Of a DNA stretch of 64,000 nt, positions 17,735-26,720 are shown piece by piece. Position 1 is the first letter of the stretch. Every line of letters starts with the position of its first letter. The stretch is taken from positions 124,001 through 188,000 of the forward strand of contig DWWP01000054.1 in the NCBI GenBank assembly GCA_019119635.1. The letters run 5' to 3'. A program made the translations under genes and the position numbers. Below the pieces are notes generated by a model. The model saw nothing but the letters and a program-made list of their open reading frames with translations, searched no databases and had not been told where the DNA came from. This DNA is from Candidatus Dietzia intestinipullorum. GTDB lineage: Bacteria; Actinomycetota; Actinomycetes; Mycobacteriales; Mycobacteriaceae.

Positions 17735-19827
17735 CGGTTGCGGAATCCGGTGCGGGTGGCGGCCATCTGCTCCTGGTGGTCCACGGAGTCAGCCCAGTGT
17801 TCGTCTGTGGGCATCCGGCTCCATGTGGCGTCGGCGTTCAGATGGAAACTGCGGGTGAGCGGGTCGAGTGCCGAGTCGAAGATCCGGTGGACCTGGGACT
17901 TGAGTCGCGGATCGGTGACGGTCGCCAGGACCTCCACCCGCCGGTCGAGGTTCCGGTGCATCATGTCCGCGCTGCCGATCAGCACCTCGTCGGCGCCGCG
18001 GAAGTGCAGGATCCGGGAGTGTTCCAGGAAACGGCCGAGGATGGAGCGGACGTGGATGTTGTCACTGTGGCCCGGCACGCCGGCGCGCAGGGCACAGATG
18101 CCCCGGACCACGACCTCCACGCGGACCCCGGCCCGAGAGGCACGGTAGAGGGCGTCGATCACCTGTTCGTCGACGAGCGAGTTGGCCTTCAGCCGTATCC
18201 CGGCCTCGTGCCCGTCGTCGGCATAGGCGATCTCGCGGTCGATCCGCTCGATGATCCCGGACCGGATCCCCTCCGGGGCCACGAGGAGCCGCCGGTACTT
18301 GCTCACGTTGGAGAAGCCGGTGAGGTGGTTGAACAGATCGGTCAGGTCGGAGGCGACCTCCTCGTCGGCGGTGAACAGGCCGACGTCCTCGTAGAGTCGG
18401 GCGGTCTTGGGGTTGTAGTTGCCCGTGCCGATGTGGGAGTAGCGGCGCAGCACGTCCCCCTCTTTTCGCACGACCAGGCACGTCTTGCAATGTGTCTTGA
18501 GGCCGAGTAGCCCGTAGACCACGTGCACCCCCGCCTGTTCCAGCTCGCGCGCCCACCGGATGTTGTTGTGCTCGTCGAAGCGGGCCTTGATCTCGACCAG
18601 GGCGACCACCTGTTTGCCCGCCGCGGCGGCATCGACCAGGGCGTTGACGATCGGGGAGTCGCCCGAGGTCCGGTACAGGGTCTGCTTGATCGCCAGCACC
18701 TTGTCGTCCGCCGCGGCCTGCTCGATGAAGCGTTGGACGGTGGTGGCGAAGGAATCGTAGGGATGCTCGACGAGCACATCGCTCTCGCGGAGAGAGGCGA
18801 AGATGTTCCGGGCGGTCTCCCGCTCGCCGAACGCCGGGGGCGTCGCGGGGACCATCGCCGGGTCCTTGAGGTCCGGGAGATCGAGGGCGTGGATCTGCCA
18901 CAGTCCGGTCAGATCGAGGAGCCCGCCGAAGCGGATCACGTCCCCGGACTCCACATCGAGCTCATGTTGCAGGATCCGGAGCATCCGGGGCGTCATGTCC
19001 TCGGCGATCTCCAGGCGGACCGCGGATCCGAACCGGCGGCGGGCGAGTTCCCGCTCGAGGGCCTGGAGGAGGTCCTCGTCGCGGTCCTCCTCGACCTCCA
19101 TATCCGCGTTGCGGGTCACGCGGAAGACGTGGTGCTCGACGATCTCCATGCCCTGGAAGAGGTCGCTCAGGTGCGCGGCGATGATCTCCTCCGCGGGGAC
19201 GAACGCGTTCTCGTCCTCCACGTTCCTGTCCACGCGGACGAAGCGCGGGACGTTGTGGGGGATCTTGACGCGCGCGAAGTGCTCCTGGCCGGAGTCGATG
19301 TCCCTGATGATCACCGCGAGGTTGAGGCTGAGCCCGGAGATGTAGGGGAACGGGTGCGCGGGGTCCACCGCCAACGGGGTGAGCACGGGAAAGATCGAGT
19401 TCCGGAACAGCTCCGACAGCGTGAGCCGTTGATCGGCGGTGAGTTCGCTCCAGCGCAGGATCCGGATCCCGTGCTGCTCGAATTCGGGGAGGATCTCCCC
19501 GTGGAGGAGACGGGACTGCTCGTCGCACAGCTCCCGGGTCCGACGGCTGATCTGCACCAGCTGTTCGGCCGGGGTCTGGCCGTCCGCCGAGCGGACTGAC
19601 AGTCCGGTCTTGTCACGACGTTTCAGGCCGGCGACGCGGACCATGTAGAACTCATCGAGGTTCGACGCGAAGATCGCGAGGAACTTGGCCCGCTCGAGCA
19701 ACGGCAGGCCCTCCTCGGCCGCGAGCGCGAGCACGCGGGCGTTGAAATCCAGCCAGCTGAGCTCACGGTTCAGGTACCGGTCCCGGGCGCTGGGGAGCGT
19801 CTCCACTGCGGCGTCGTCGTCTGTCAC
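17731..19827 (-). CDS. ppk: Polyphosphate kinase 1
   Basis: Makes inorganic polyphosphate from ATP. The 698-residue protein has the PPK1 order: N domain with [16 protein letters not shown] near residue 18, head domain, then two PLD-like C domains. The His-containing motifs [15 protein letters not shown] and [22 protein letters not shown] (the latter around the phosphorylated His region) and [17 protein letters not shown] are present. It starts at GTG 19827 overlapping the cofC stop (GTGA), and its own stop overlaps mutT1. Translational coupling of polyphosphate, F420 and sanitising-hydrolase genes follows the mycobacterial order. Confidence 0.97.
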   Translation of the reverse strand: MTDDDAAVETLPSARDRYLNRELSWLDFNARVLALAAEEGLPLLERAKFLAIFASNLDEFYMVRVAGLKRRDKTGLSVRSADGQTPAEQLVQISRRTRELCDEQSRLLHGEILPEFEQHGIRILRWSELTADQRLTLSELFRNSIFPVLTPLAVDPAHPFPYISGLSLNLAVIIRDIDSGQEHFARVKIPHNVPRFVRVDRNVEDENAFVPAEEIIAAHLSDLFQGMEIVEHHVFRVTRNADMEVEEDRDEDLLQALERELARRRFGSAVRLEIAEDMTPRMLRILQHELDVESGDVIRFGGLLDLTGLWQIHALDLPDLKDPAMVPATPPAFGERETARNIFASLRESDVLVEHPYDSFATTVQRFIEQAAADDKVLAIKQTLYRTSGDSPIVNALVDAAAAGKQVVALVEIKARFDEHNNIRWARELEQAGVHVVYGLLGLKTHCKTCLVVRKEGDVLRRYSHIGTGNYNPKTARLYEDVGLFTADEEVASDLTDLFNHLTGFSNVSKYRRLLVAPEGIRSGIIERIDREIAYADDGHEAGIRLKANSLVDEQVIDALYRASRAGVRVEVVVRGICALRAGVPGHSDNIHVRSILGRFLEHSRILHFRGADEVLIGSADMMHRNLDRRVEVLATVTDPRLKSQVHRIFDSALDPLTRSFHLNADATWSRMPTDEHWADSVDHQEQMAATRTGFRNR

Positions 19828-20555
19828 GACACCATTGTGGCGGAAACCCCCGGCCCGGGAGAGGAGAGTGTCCCCGAGTGCACCCGGAGCGCTGCGGCGG
19901 TGGCAGCCCCGACAGTGCGACCCGTCAACGCGGCCAGGTCCTCCGGGGTGTCGACGTCCCGCCGGCCTGCGCCTCCGGGGTCGAGTTCAGCGAGGTCGAC
20001 CGCACCGCCGTCGACCCGGAACCGGGCCGCGGACCCGGGGCCGAACCGCGATACGCGCACGGAGTCGCGATCCGGACCCGTGGCCGCCCCGCTCCAGAAG
20101 GCCATGGTCGTTCCCGATCCGCGGTGGTCGGGGACCGTCGAGTGCGGGTGCGCCGTGGCGGCACCGAGCAGTCTCCCGAGAAGCGACGCGCGGAGTTCCG
20201 GTAGGTCGGCCGTCACCACGCCCACCGGGCCGGCGGTCCCGCGGACCACGGCGTCCACGGCGGCGTTCAGGGGGTCGCGAGTGCCGGTCGTGCGGGGGTC
20301 GGGAACGGTCTCCAGACCGAGGTCCTCGGCCAGGGTCGACACGTCGGGATCGGAGGTGATCACGCGAACGAGCGACACGCCGGGTGCGTCGGCGCAGGCG
20401 ACGAGGACGTCCGAGGCCATGCCCAGGACGAGGGCACGCCGCCCGGCCGGCGACAACGCCGTGATGAGACGGGTTTTGGCGTGGGGGAGCGCCTTCACCG
20501 GGACGAGGATCGTCCACCCGTCGCCGGTGACCCCGGGGCCTGTCGGAGTGCTCAT
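19824..20555 (-). CDS. cofC: Phosphoenolpyruvate/2-phospholactate guanylyltransferase (CofC/FbiD)
   Basis: Transfers GMP to 2-phospholactate or, in mycobacteria (FbiD), phosphoenolpyruvate, giving the activated precursor of coenzyme F420. The 243 residues form a nucleotidyltransferase fold with the N-terminal [24 protein letters not shown] (metal-binding Asp) and [10 protein letters not shown] near the C-terminus. I start at ATG 20555; the frame stays open to 20645, but those residues run into the gpsA promoter. It is the first gene of the operon with ppk and mutT1. Other F420 genes are not in the window. Confidence 0.93.
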   Translation of the reverse strand: MSTPTGPGVTGDGWTILVPVKALPHAKTRLITALSPAGRRALVLGMASDVLVACADAPGVSLVRVITSDPDVSTLAEDLGLETVPDPRTTGTRDPLNAAVDAVVRGTAGPVGVVTADLPELRASLLGRLLGAATAHPHSTVPDHRGSGTTMAFWSGAATGPDRDSVRVSRFGPGSAARFRVDGGAVDLAELDPGGAGRRDVDTPEDLAALTGRTVGAATAAALRVHSGTLSSPGPGVSATMVS

Positions 20556-20601
20556 CACGGCCCATCCTGCCAGCACGTCCTCGGAGCTGCCCGGGGCCGG
20601 G

Positions 20602-20607
20602 TAGCGT
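20602..20607 (+). promoter_or_regulatory. gpsA -10 element
   Basis: TAGCGT matches TANNNT and lies about 60 nt upstream of the gpsA ATG in the divergent cofC-gpsA spacer. Confidence 0.35.
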
Positions 20608-20666
20608 TTCCTCACGATCCACCTCCGGTGGGGCGAGCGGAGCACGACAGGAGTCGGGAGGCGAAA

Positions 20667-21665
20667 ATGGGACGGATCGCGGTGATGGGTGCGGGGTCGT
20701 GGGGGACCGCCGTGGGCAAGGTCCTCGCGGACGCCGGCTCCGACGTGGTCATGTGGGCCCGGCGGGGCGAGGTCGCCGCGGAGATCAACGACGACAGCAG
20801 CAACGGGAAGTACCTCCCCGGGATCGTCCTGCCCGCCAACGTCACCGCGTCGACGGACCCGGCCGAGGCCCTCTCCGGGGCGGACGAGGTCGTCCTGGCG
20901 GTGCCGTCGCAGTCGCTCCGCGGCAATCTCGAGCAGTGGGTGGAACTGGTCGACGAGGGCGCCGGTGTCATCTCGTTGGCCAAGGGGATCGAGACGGGCT
21001 CGCTGATGCGGGTCAGCGAGGTGGTCGCGGAGGTCACCGGTTTCGCGGACGAGAGGATCGCCGTCCTGTCGGGCCCCAACCTAGCCCGGGAGGTGGCGGA
21101 GGGGCAGCCCGCGGCCACGGTCATCGCGTGCACGGACCCCGATCGGGCGACCCGGCTGCAGAACGCGTTCGCCACCCGGTACTTCCGGCCTTACACCAAC
21201 ACCGACGTGGTCGGTTGCGAGATCGGCGGTGCCACCAAGAACGTCATCGCCCTGGTGTGCGGTATCGCCACGGGGATGGGGCTCGGCGACAACACGATGG
21301 CGTCCCTGGTGACCCGGGGCCTGGCCGAGACCACCCGACTCGGGGTGGCGTTGGGGGCCAACCAGGCCACCCTCGCGGGCCTGGCGGGGCTCGGTGACCT
21401 GGTGGCCACCTGCACCTCGCCCCTGTCCCGTAACCGGACCTTCGGCGAGCGCCTGGGGCTGGGGGAGACCCTGGAACAGGCGCAGGCCGCCACGAACGGG
21501 CAGGTGGCCGAGGGCGTCAAGTCCTGCACGTCGATCCGCGAGCTCGCACGACGGTCCGACGTGGAGATGCCGCTGACCGAGGCGATCCACGACATCTGTC
21601 ACGAGGGGGGCGACGCGGTCGAGGTGGCGGTGCGCCTCATGGGTCGATCGACCAAGCCCGAGTAG
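20667..21665 (+). CDS. gpsA: Glycerol-3-phosphate dehydrogenase [NAD(P)+]
   Basis: Reduces dihydroxyacetone phosphate to sn-glycerol 3-phosphate for phospholipids. The 332-residue protein has the N-terminal [15 protein letters not shown] nucleotide-binding loop, [12 protein letters not shown] with the family signature near residue 142, the catalytic Lys in [10 protein letters not shown] near 193, and [11 protein letters not shown]. The ATG has GGGAGG 6 nt upstream; upstream in-frame codons overlap the divergent cofC and are not used. ddl follows after 10 bp but has its own -10 element. Confidence 0.97.
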   Translation: MGRIAVMGAGSWGTAVGKVLADAGSDVVMWARRGEVAAEINDDSSNGKYLPGIVLPANVTASTDPAEALSGADEVVLAVPSQSLRGNLEQWVELVDEGAGVISLAKGIETGSLMRVSEVVAEVTGFADERIAVLSGPNLAREVAEGQPAATVIACTDPDRATRLQNAFATRYFRPYTNTDVVGCEIGGATKNVIALVCGIATGMGLGDNTMASLVTRGLAETTRLGVALGANQATLAGLAGLGDLVATCTSPLSRNRTFGERLGLGETLEQAQAATNGQVAEGVKSCTSIRELARRSDVEMPLTEAIHDICHEGGDAVEVAVRLMGRSTKPE

Positions 21666-21668
21666 CCT
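21663..21668 (+). promoter_or_regulatory. ddl -10 element, leaderless geometry, overlapping gpsA stop
   Basis: TAGCCT contains the gpsA stop codon TAG and is followed by 7 nt and then the ddl GTG at 21676. It would allow ddl transcription independent of gpsA. Confidence 0.45.
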
Positions 21669-21675
21669 CGGCCCG

Positions 21676-22779
21676 GTGAACCGCACCACCGTCGCCGTCC
21701 TCTACGGCGGCCGCAGCACCGAGCACTCCGTGAGCTGTGTGTCCGCCGGCGCCGTCATGGCGCACCTCGACCGCTCCGTCTACGACGTCATCCCTGTGGG
21801 GATCACGGCGTCCGGGACGTGGACCCTCGGGCCCGATGACGTGTCGTACCTGCGGATCATCGACCGCAGAATGCCGGTGGTCGATCCGCACCGCCCCCGG
21901 GTCGAGCTGGGGCTGTCCACCGACGATCGGGGGACCCTGCGGTTCGCCGACGGCGACCGTGCCGGTGAGGTGATCGCCCGGGTTGACGCGGTCTTCCCGG
22001 TCATGCACGGCACCCACGCCGAGGACGGGACGATCCAGGGGCTCCTCGAACTCTCCGGCGTCCCGTACGTCGGCCCCGGGGTCCTCTCGAGTGCCGCCGG
22101 GATGGACAAGGAGTTCACCAAGATCGTTCTCGGCGCGGCCGGACTGCCGATCGGTCAGCAGGTCGTCCTCCGTCCGGGCACGAAGGCGCCCACGCAGGAC
22201 GAGCGGGACCGCCTCGGGCTGCCCGTGTTCGTCAAGCCCGCCCGCGGGGGCTCCTCCATCGGGATCACCAAGGTCTCGCGCGCTGAGGAGTTGGACGCGG
22301 CCATCGAGGTGGCCCGGGAGTTCGACCCCAAGGTGATCATCGAGGCCGCCGTGGTCGGCCGCGAGATCGAGTGTGGGGTCCTCGAGCACCCGGACGGCCG
22401 GATCGAAGCGAGTCTCCCGGCCGAACTGCACGTCACCGGCGACCCGTCAGCGGACGGGGACCCCGGAGGCGACGCCTTCTACGATTTCGACACCAAATAC
22501 CTCGACGACGTCACCACGTTCGATCTCCCGGCGCGGATCGGGGACGAGCAGACCGCGCAGCTCCGGGACCTGGCGGTCACGGCGTTCCACGCGCTCGACG
22601 CCGCCGGGCTGAGCCGGGTGGACTTCTTCCTCACCCCGGAGGGCCCGGTGATCAACGAGGTCAACACGATGCCCGGGTTCACGCCCATCTCGATGTATCC
22701 GCAGATGTGGGCGGCGACCGGTGTCGATTACCCGACGTTGCTCGACACGCTGATCCGTACCGCCCTCACCCGCGGGTGA
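21676..22779 (+). CDS. ddl: D-alanine--D-alanine ligase
   Basis: Makes D-Ala-D-Ala for peptidoglycan. The 367-residue ATP-grasp protein has the N-terminal AVLYGGRSTEHSVSC, PVFVKPARGGSSIGITKV (ATP-binding loop) near residue 184, and DFFLTPEGPVINEVNTMPGFTP with the metal-binding Glu and Asn near residue 315. It starts at GTG. No Shine-Dalgarno sequence is visible, and a TAGCCT hexamer sits 7 nt upstream, suggesting a leaderless mRNA in addition to read-through from gpsA. Convergent with a DUF3515 gene. Confidence 0.97.
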   Translation: MNRTTVAVLYGGRSTEHSVSCVSAGAVMAHLDRSVYDVIPVGITASGTWTLGPDDVSYLRIIDRRMPVVDPHRPRVELGLSTDDRGTLRFADGDRAGEVIARVDAVFPVMHGTHAEDGTIQGLLELSGVPYVGPGVLSSAAGMDKEFTKIVLGAAGLPIGQQVVLRPGTKAPTQDERDRLGLPVFVKPARGGSSIGITKVSRAEELDAAIEVAREFDPKVIIEAAVVGREIECGVLEHPDGRIEASLPAELHVTGDPSADGDPGGDAFYDFDTKYLDDVTTFDLPARIGDEQTAQLRDLAVTAFHALDAAGLSRVDFFLTPEGPVINEVNTMPGFTPISMYPQMWAATGVDYPTLLDTLIRTALTRG

Positions 22780-22799
22780 CCCGTCCACGCTGACTCCAC

Positions 22800-23408
22800 T
22801 CAGCCGATGGGAGCGGGGTCCGGCTCGACCGCCTCGAGGTGCTCGGTGAGCGTGTCGGACAGGTCCTGGATCGGTCCGGTTCCGCTGGCTCCCGGGAGTG
22901 TCATCGCGACGTACTGCGGTCGGTCGACCGCGACCCACGTCGACGCGGTCACGGCGGGGTCCGGATCGTCCTGGTGGAACCACTGCACGTCGTTGACCTC
23001 CTGGAGCGCCGCCCCCACGGTGAACGTCGGCGGGGGCTCGATGCCGCACCGGACGACGACGGACTCGGAATCGGGCATCCGGTAGGCCGCCACCCCCTGG
23101 GGGGCCGGCTCGTTGAGCGCCACCCTCGTGGCGTCCCCGAGGGATTCGGGGAGTGCCCCGATCAGGTCGAGGCACTCGGTGGACTCCGCGCCGGGAGCGG
23201 GCAACTCGATGGCCGTGACAGGTTCGCTCATGGCGGCCTCCGCGGCGTCATCGCTCACGTTGCGCACCATCACCAGCACCGTCACCAGGAGCACCGCCGG
23301 GATCACGAGGGCCGCGACCAAGACCGCGGGTGGGACCAGGCGGCCCCCGTCGCCGTCGGGACGCCGCGGTCCGGCGTCGTACCGATCAGTGGTGTCCGTG
23401 TCGCGCAT
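22800..23408 (-). CDS. DUF3515 family membrane-anchored protein
   Basis: A 202-residue protein with a hydrophilic N-terminus, a single hydrophobic segment at about 26-48 (VLVAALVIPAVLLVTVLVMV) and an outward C-terminal domain with two cysteines (TECLDLIG and VVRCGIEP), which may form a disulfide. It matches the actinobacterial DUF3515 family, usually found next to ddl and thiL. Function unknown; the location near cell-wall genes is suggestive only. Divergent from thiL. Confidence 0.85.
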   Translation of the reverse strand: MRDTDTTDRYDAGPRRPDGDGGRLVPPAVLVAALVIPAVLLVTVLVMVRNVSDDAAEAAMSEPVTAIELPAPGAESTECLDLIGALPESLGDATRVALNEPAPQGVAAYRMPDSESVVVRCGIEPPPTFTVGAALQEVNDVQWFHQDDPDPAVTASTWVAVDRPQYVAMTLPGASGTGPIQDLSDTLTEHLEAVEPDPAPIG

Positions 23409-23455
23409 CTGCCCGAAAGCCCCTCTCCGGCGTCAGTGGTGGTCGTACCGACCGC

Positions 23456-23474
23456 TAACCTGACGGCAACGCTA
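23456..23474. promoter_or_regulatory. Overlapping divergent -10 elements, DUF3515 gene and thiL
   Basis: TAACCT at 23456-23461 on the plus strand and TAGCGT at 23474-23469 on the minus strand both fit TANNNT. They point in opposite directions and are close enough to compete. Confidence 0.35.
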
Positions 23475-23518
23475 CAGACCCGCGCCAGAGTGACGGCGCC
23501 CTACCAGCAAGGGGAGCG

Positions 23519-24502
23519 ATGAGCACGGGCGATGACCCCCGGACGGTGTCGCAGGCGGGGGAGGCGGCCGTCCTCGAGGTCCTGAGCGGCGCGGTGGCAC
23601 CACTGTCGGCCGACCCGGTGGGCAACGGCGACGACGCCGCCGTCCTGGGGCCGGCCTCGGCGACGGTGGTCACCACGGACATGCTCGTCGAGGGCACGCA
23701 TTTCCGCCTCGATCTGACCACGTGGCGCGACCTGGGCCGGCGCGCCGTCGCCCAGAACGTCTCCGATGTGCTCGCGATGGGCGCCGACTGCTCACGGGTC
23801 CTCGTGGGCCTCGCCGTGCCCGGGGAGACGACCATGACGCAGATCGCGGAGCTCGCGGCCGGCGTCCACGAGGAGGCCGACAGGTCCGGGGCGGTCGTGG
23901 TGGGAGGCGATCTGACCGGCGCGGAGAACGTCGTCGTCAGTGTGACGGCGATCGGCACCCTCCCGGGCGGCGCGCGCCCCGTCAGGATCGACGGCGCGCG
24001 GCCCGACGAGGTCATCGCGTTGACCGGGGCCCCGGGGCGGTCCGCGGCCGGGCTCGCCCTGCTGCTGGGCGGGCACCCGGACGGCCCACTCCAGGACGTG
24101 CACCGTGTCCCGGCCACCCCGATCGGCTCGGGGCGACAGGCCCGGCTCGCCGGCGCCACCTCACTGACCGACGTCAGCGACGGACTGCTCAGGGACCTGG
24201 CCGGGATAGCCCGGGCCTCGGGTGTCGCCGCCGACCTCACCGGCGCGGCGCTGCCGGTCGACCAGCTCCTGTTCGAGGCGGCGGAGCTGCTCGGAGCGGC
24301 CGACCCGGCGGCCCGCGTCGCCAAGTGGCAGCTCGACGGCGGCGAAGACCACGGCCTGCTCGCGACGTTCCCGGTCGGGACCGACCTGCCCCCGGGGTTC
24401 ACCGTGATCGGACGCACCCGTGCCGGGGACCCGGGACAGGTCAGGGTCGACGGCGTACCGACCGAGCCGGGTGGGTGGGATTCGGCCAGGGGGGGCCGGT
24501 AG
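23519..24502 (+). CDS. thiL: Thiamine-monophosphate kinase
   Basis: Phosphorylates thiamine monophosphate to the active diphosphate. The 327-residue PurM/AIR-synthase-fold protein has GNGDDAAVL near residue 37, TTDMLVEGTHFRLD near 56 and VGGDLTGAENVVVSV near 126 (metal and ATP sites). The ATG has AGGGGAG 6 nt upstream. It is followed, after 41 bp and a new -10 element, by the gamma-carbonic-anhydrase-like gene and ung. Confidence 0.95.
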   Translation: MSTGDDPRTVSQAGEAAVLEVLSGAVAPLSADPVGNGDDAAVLGPASATVVTTDMLVEGTHFRLDLTTWRDLGRRAVAQNVSDVLAMGADCSRVLVGLAVPGETTMTQIAELAAGVHEEADRSGAVVVGGDLTGAENVVVSVTAIGTLPGGARPVRIDGARPDEVIALTGAPGRSAAGLALLLGGHPDGPLQDVHRVPATPIGSGRQARLAGATSLTDVSDGLLRDLAGIARASGVAADLTGAALPVDQLLFEAAELLGAADPAARVAKWQLDGGEDHGLLATFPVGTDLPPGFTVIGRTRAGDPGQVRVDGVPTEPGGWDSARGGR

Positions 24503-24531
24503 ACCGGCGCTCCGGCCGGCGGGCGGAGCAC

Positions 24532-24537
24532 TATGCT
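24532..24537 (+). promoter_or_regulatory. -10 element of gamma-carbonic-anhydrase-like gene, leaderless geometry
   Basis: TATGCT is followed by 6 nt and then the ATG at 24544; there is no Shine-Dalgarno sequence. Confidence 0.55.
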
Positions 24538-24543
24538 GGCCAC

Positions 24544-25071
24544 ATGGCCGTCTATGCACTCGGAGACCAGGAACCGGACATCGCCCCCGACGCGTGGGTG
24601 CACCCCGACGCGGTGGTGATCGGATCCGTGACGCTCGGCCCCGGGGTGTCGGTGTGGCCGACGGCGGTACTGCGGGGCGACTACGGCCGGATCGAGGTCG
24701 GGGCGATGTCCAACATCCAGGACGGCTCGATCATCCACTGCACGGACACCGAGCCGACGATCTTCGGTGAACGGTGCATCGTCGGCCACAACGTCCACGT
24801 GGAGGGCGCGACCATCGGCGACGGAGCACTCATCTCCTCGGGCTCGATCGTCCTCAACGGTTCGGTGATCGGCGCCGGGGCCGTCGTGGCGGCGGGCTGC
24901 CTCGTCCCACCGCGCTTCGAACTCCCCTCGCGGCGTATGGCCATGGGCACTCCCGCGAAAATCCGCGAGGGGTACGAGGTGGATCCGGCCATGCTCGAGG
25001 GCAATCCGGAGAAGTACCATCACAACGCCATGCGGTACCGCGACGAACTGCGCCGACTCGACACACCGTGA
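24544..25071 (+). CDS. Gamma carbonic anhydrase family protein (left-handed beta helix)
   Basis: A 175-residue hexapeptide-repeat protein. Repeats run from about residue 12 to 130, and the putative metal-binding histidines fall in [16 protein letters not shown] at the gamma-class spacing. The C-terminal helix contains [17 protein letters not shown]. Whether it is an active carbonic anhydrase or a PaaY/YrdA-type homologue cannot be told. Its stop overlaps the GTG of ung (GTGA). Confidence 0.9.
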   Translation: MAVYALGDQEPDIAPDAWVHPDAVVIGSVTLGPGVSVWPTAVLRGDYGRIEVGAMSNIQDGSIIHCTDTEPTIFGERCIVGHNVHVEGATIGDGALISSGSIVLNGSVIGAGAVVAAGCLVPPRFELPSRRMAMGTPAKIREGYEVDPAMLEGNPEKYHHNAMRYRDELRRLDTP

Positions 25072-25778
25072 CGACACACGACACGACCCCGGCACCTCTC
25101 GAGGACATCCTCGACCCCGGCTGGGCACGCGCCCTCGCACCGGTGGAACCCACGATCCGGCGGATGGGCGACTTCCTGCGAGGAGAGAACGACGCCGGCC
25201 GCGGTTACCTCCCGGGGCCCGACCGGGTGCTCCGCGCGTTCACCCAGCCTTTCGACGAGGTCCGCGTGCTCATCGTGGGGCAGGATCCGTATCCCACGCC
25301 CGGGCACGCCGTCGGACTGAGCTTCGCCGTCGACGGTCACGTCAGTCCGCTCCCACGGAGCCTGACCAACATCTATCGCGAATACCAGGACGACCTGGGG
25401 CTGCCCGCCCCGCCGCACGGCGACCTCTCCGCGTGGACGGATGCCGGCGTCCTCCTGCTCAACCGGGTGCTCACGGTGACACCCGGCGCCCCCGCGTCGC
25501 ACCGCCGGCGGGGCTGGGAGGAGGTCACACAGCGTGCGATCGAGGCGCTCGTCGAGCGGGACCGCCCGATGGTGGCGGTCCTGTGGGGGCGCGACGCGCA
25601 GTCGCTGCAGCCGATGCTCGGTACCACTCCGACGATCACCTCGGCCCACCCCTCGCCGCTGTCCGCGGCACGAGGGTTCTTCGGCTCCAGGCCGTTCAGC
25701 CGCGTCAACGCCGAACTGTCGCGGTTGGGGGCCGAGCCTGTCGACTGGACGCTGCCCGGGCGCCCCACACCGGAGTAG
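25068..25778 (+). CDS. ung: Uracil-DNA glycosylase
   Basis: Removes uracil from DNA in base-excision repair. The 236-residue family 1 enzyme has [20 protein letters not shown] (catalytic Asp in the water-activating loop) near residue 66 and [19 protein letters not shown] (minor-groove and leucine loops with the catalytic His) near 187. It starts at GTG 25068, overlapping the previous stop; the longer frame upstream is antisense or shadow coding over the neighbouring gene. Convergent with the hydratase gene 15 bp away. Confidence 0.96.
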   Translation: MTTHDTTPAPLEDILDPGWARALAPVEPTIRRMGDFLRGENDAGRGYLPGPDRVLRAFTQPFDEVRVLIVGQDPYPTPGHAVGLSFAVDGHVSPLPRSLTNIYREYQDDLGLPAPPHGDLSAWTDAGVLLLNRVLTVTPGAPASHRRRGWEEVTQRAIEALVERDRPMVAVLWGRDAQSLQPMLGTTPTITSAHPSPLSAARGFFGSRPFSRVNAELSRLGAEPVDWTLPGRPTPE

Positions 25779-25793
25779 AGCGACCGGGACCGA

Positions 25794-26588
25794 TCAGGAG
25801 GCTCCGAACCGTGGGGTGCGCTTGGCGATGAACGCGTCCACGCCCTCGACCCCGTCCGGGTGGGCGGCGAGCGCCGCGATCGAGTCCCGCTCCGCATCGA
25901 GATGCTCGGACAGGGTCGAGGTCTCCGAGTCGCGGATGAGCCGTTTCGCGGCGGCGTATGCGGCGCGGGGGCCGGAGGCGAGGCGGGCCGCGAGTTCCTC
26001 CGCCGCGCCGGGCACCTCGCCGTCGACGAACGTGGTGACCATGCCCGAGCGGTGCGCCTCCTCGCCGCCGACGGGCTGATTGCCCAGGATGAACGCCCGG
26101 GCCGCGGCCGGGCCGATCGCCCGGGGCAGGCGCCACGACATGCCGCCGTCGGGCGACAGGCCGATCCCGGGGTAGGCGGCGAGGAGTCGGGTCTGGGCGT
26201 TCACCACGGAGAAGTCCGCGGCGAGTGCGAGGGACAGACCGGCACCGGCGGCCCACCCCGCCACGGCCGCCACGACGGGGACCGACAGCTCATCCAGGCG
26301 CCGGATCATGCCGTGCAGGAGATCGGCGACCTCGCGGATGTGTTCGGAACGGTCCCCGGCGGCCGCGAATCCCGCGACGTTGCCGCCGGCGCAGAAATTG
26401 GCGCCGAGCCCGCGCAGGAGGACGGCTCCGGCGTCGACCTCCCCCGCCAGGAGGGCCGCGAGCGCGGTGTCGGACTGGGCTAGCGCGTCCGAATCGAGGG
26501 CGTTTCCCTTACCATCGAGGGAGATGGGGAGGCTGAGGACACCGCCGTCCAGTGTGACGAGGGGGGTGTCCGTGAGGTCGAAGGTCAT
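25794..26588 (-). CDS. Enoyl-CoA hydratase/isomerase family protein
   Basis: A 264-residue crotonase-fold protein. The oxyanion-hole motifs are RGLGANFCAGGNVAGF near residue 60 and VAGWAAGAGLSLALAADF near 108, followed by FSVVNAQTRLLAAYPGIGLSPDGG. The position of the canonical first catalytic Glu reads GLSPDGG, and the second active-site residue region is LGNQPVGGEEA, so it may be an isomerase (PaaG type) and not a classic hydratase. Probable role in acyl-CoA degradation; substrate unknown. Divergent from the FakA-like gene. Confidence 0.9.
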   Translation of the reverse strand: MTFDLTDTPLVTLDGGVLSLPISLDGKGNALDSDALAQSDTALAALLAGEVDAGAVLLRGLGANFCAGGNVAGFAAAGDRSEHIREVADLLHGMIRRLDELSVPVVAAVAGWAAGAGLSLALAADFSVVNAQTRLLAAYPGIGLSPDGGMSWRLPRAIGPAAARAFILGNQPVGGEEAHRSGMVTTFVDGEVPGAAEELAARLASGPRAAYAAAKRLIRDSETSTLSEHLDAERDSIAALAAHPDGVEGVDAFIAKRTPRFGAS

Positions 26589-26655
26589 GATGGCTCCAGG
26601 AGGGGTCGTGCGGGGCGTCCGTCCGGGTTCGACGGCTGTGGAAGACCGAGCGTAC

Positions 26656-26661
26656 TAGGCT
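26656..26661 (+). promoter_or_regulatory. -10 element of fakA-like/recG operon
   Basis: TAGGCT matches TANNNT, about 60 nt upstream of the ATG at 26721. A leader of about 50 nt carries AGGAGGGG. Confidence 0.4.
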
Positions 26662-26720
26662 TGGAGCGGGCGTCCGGCGGGCACCGGGGCAACGGGCGAG
26701 GCCAGGAACGAGGAGGGGCG

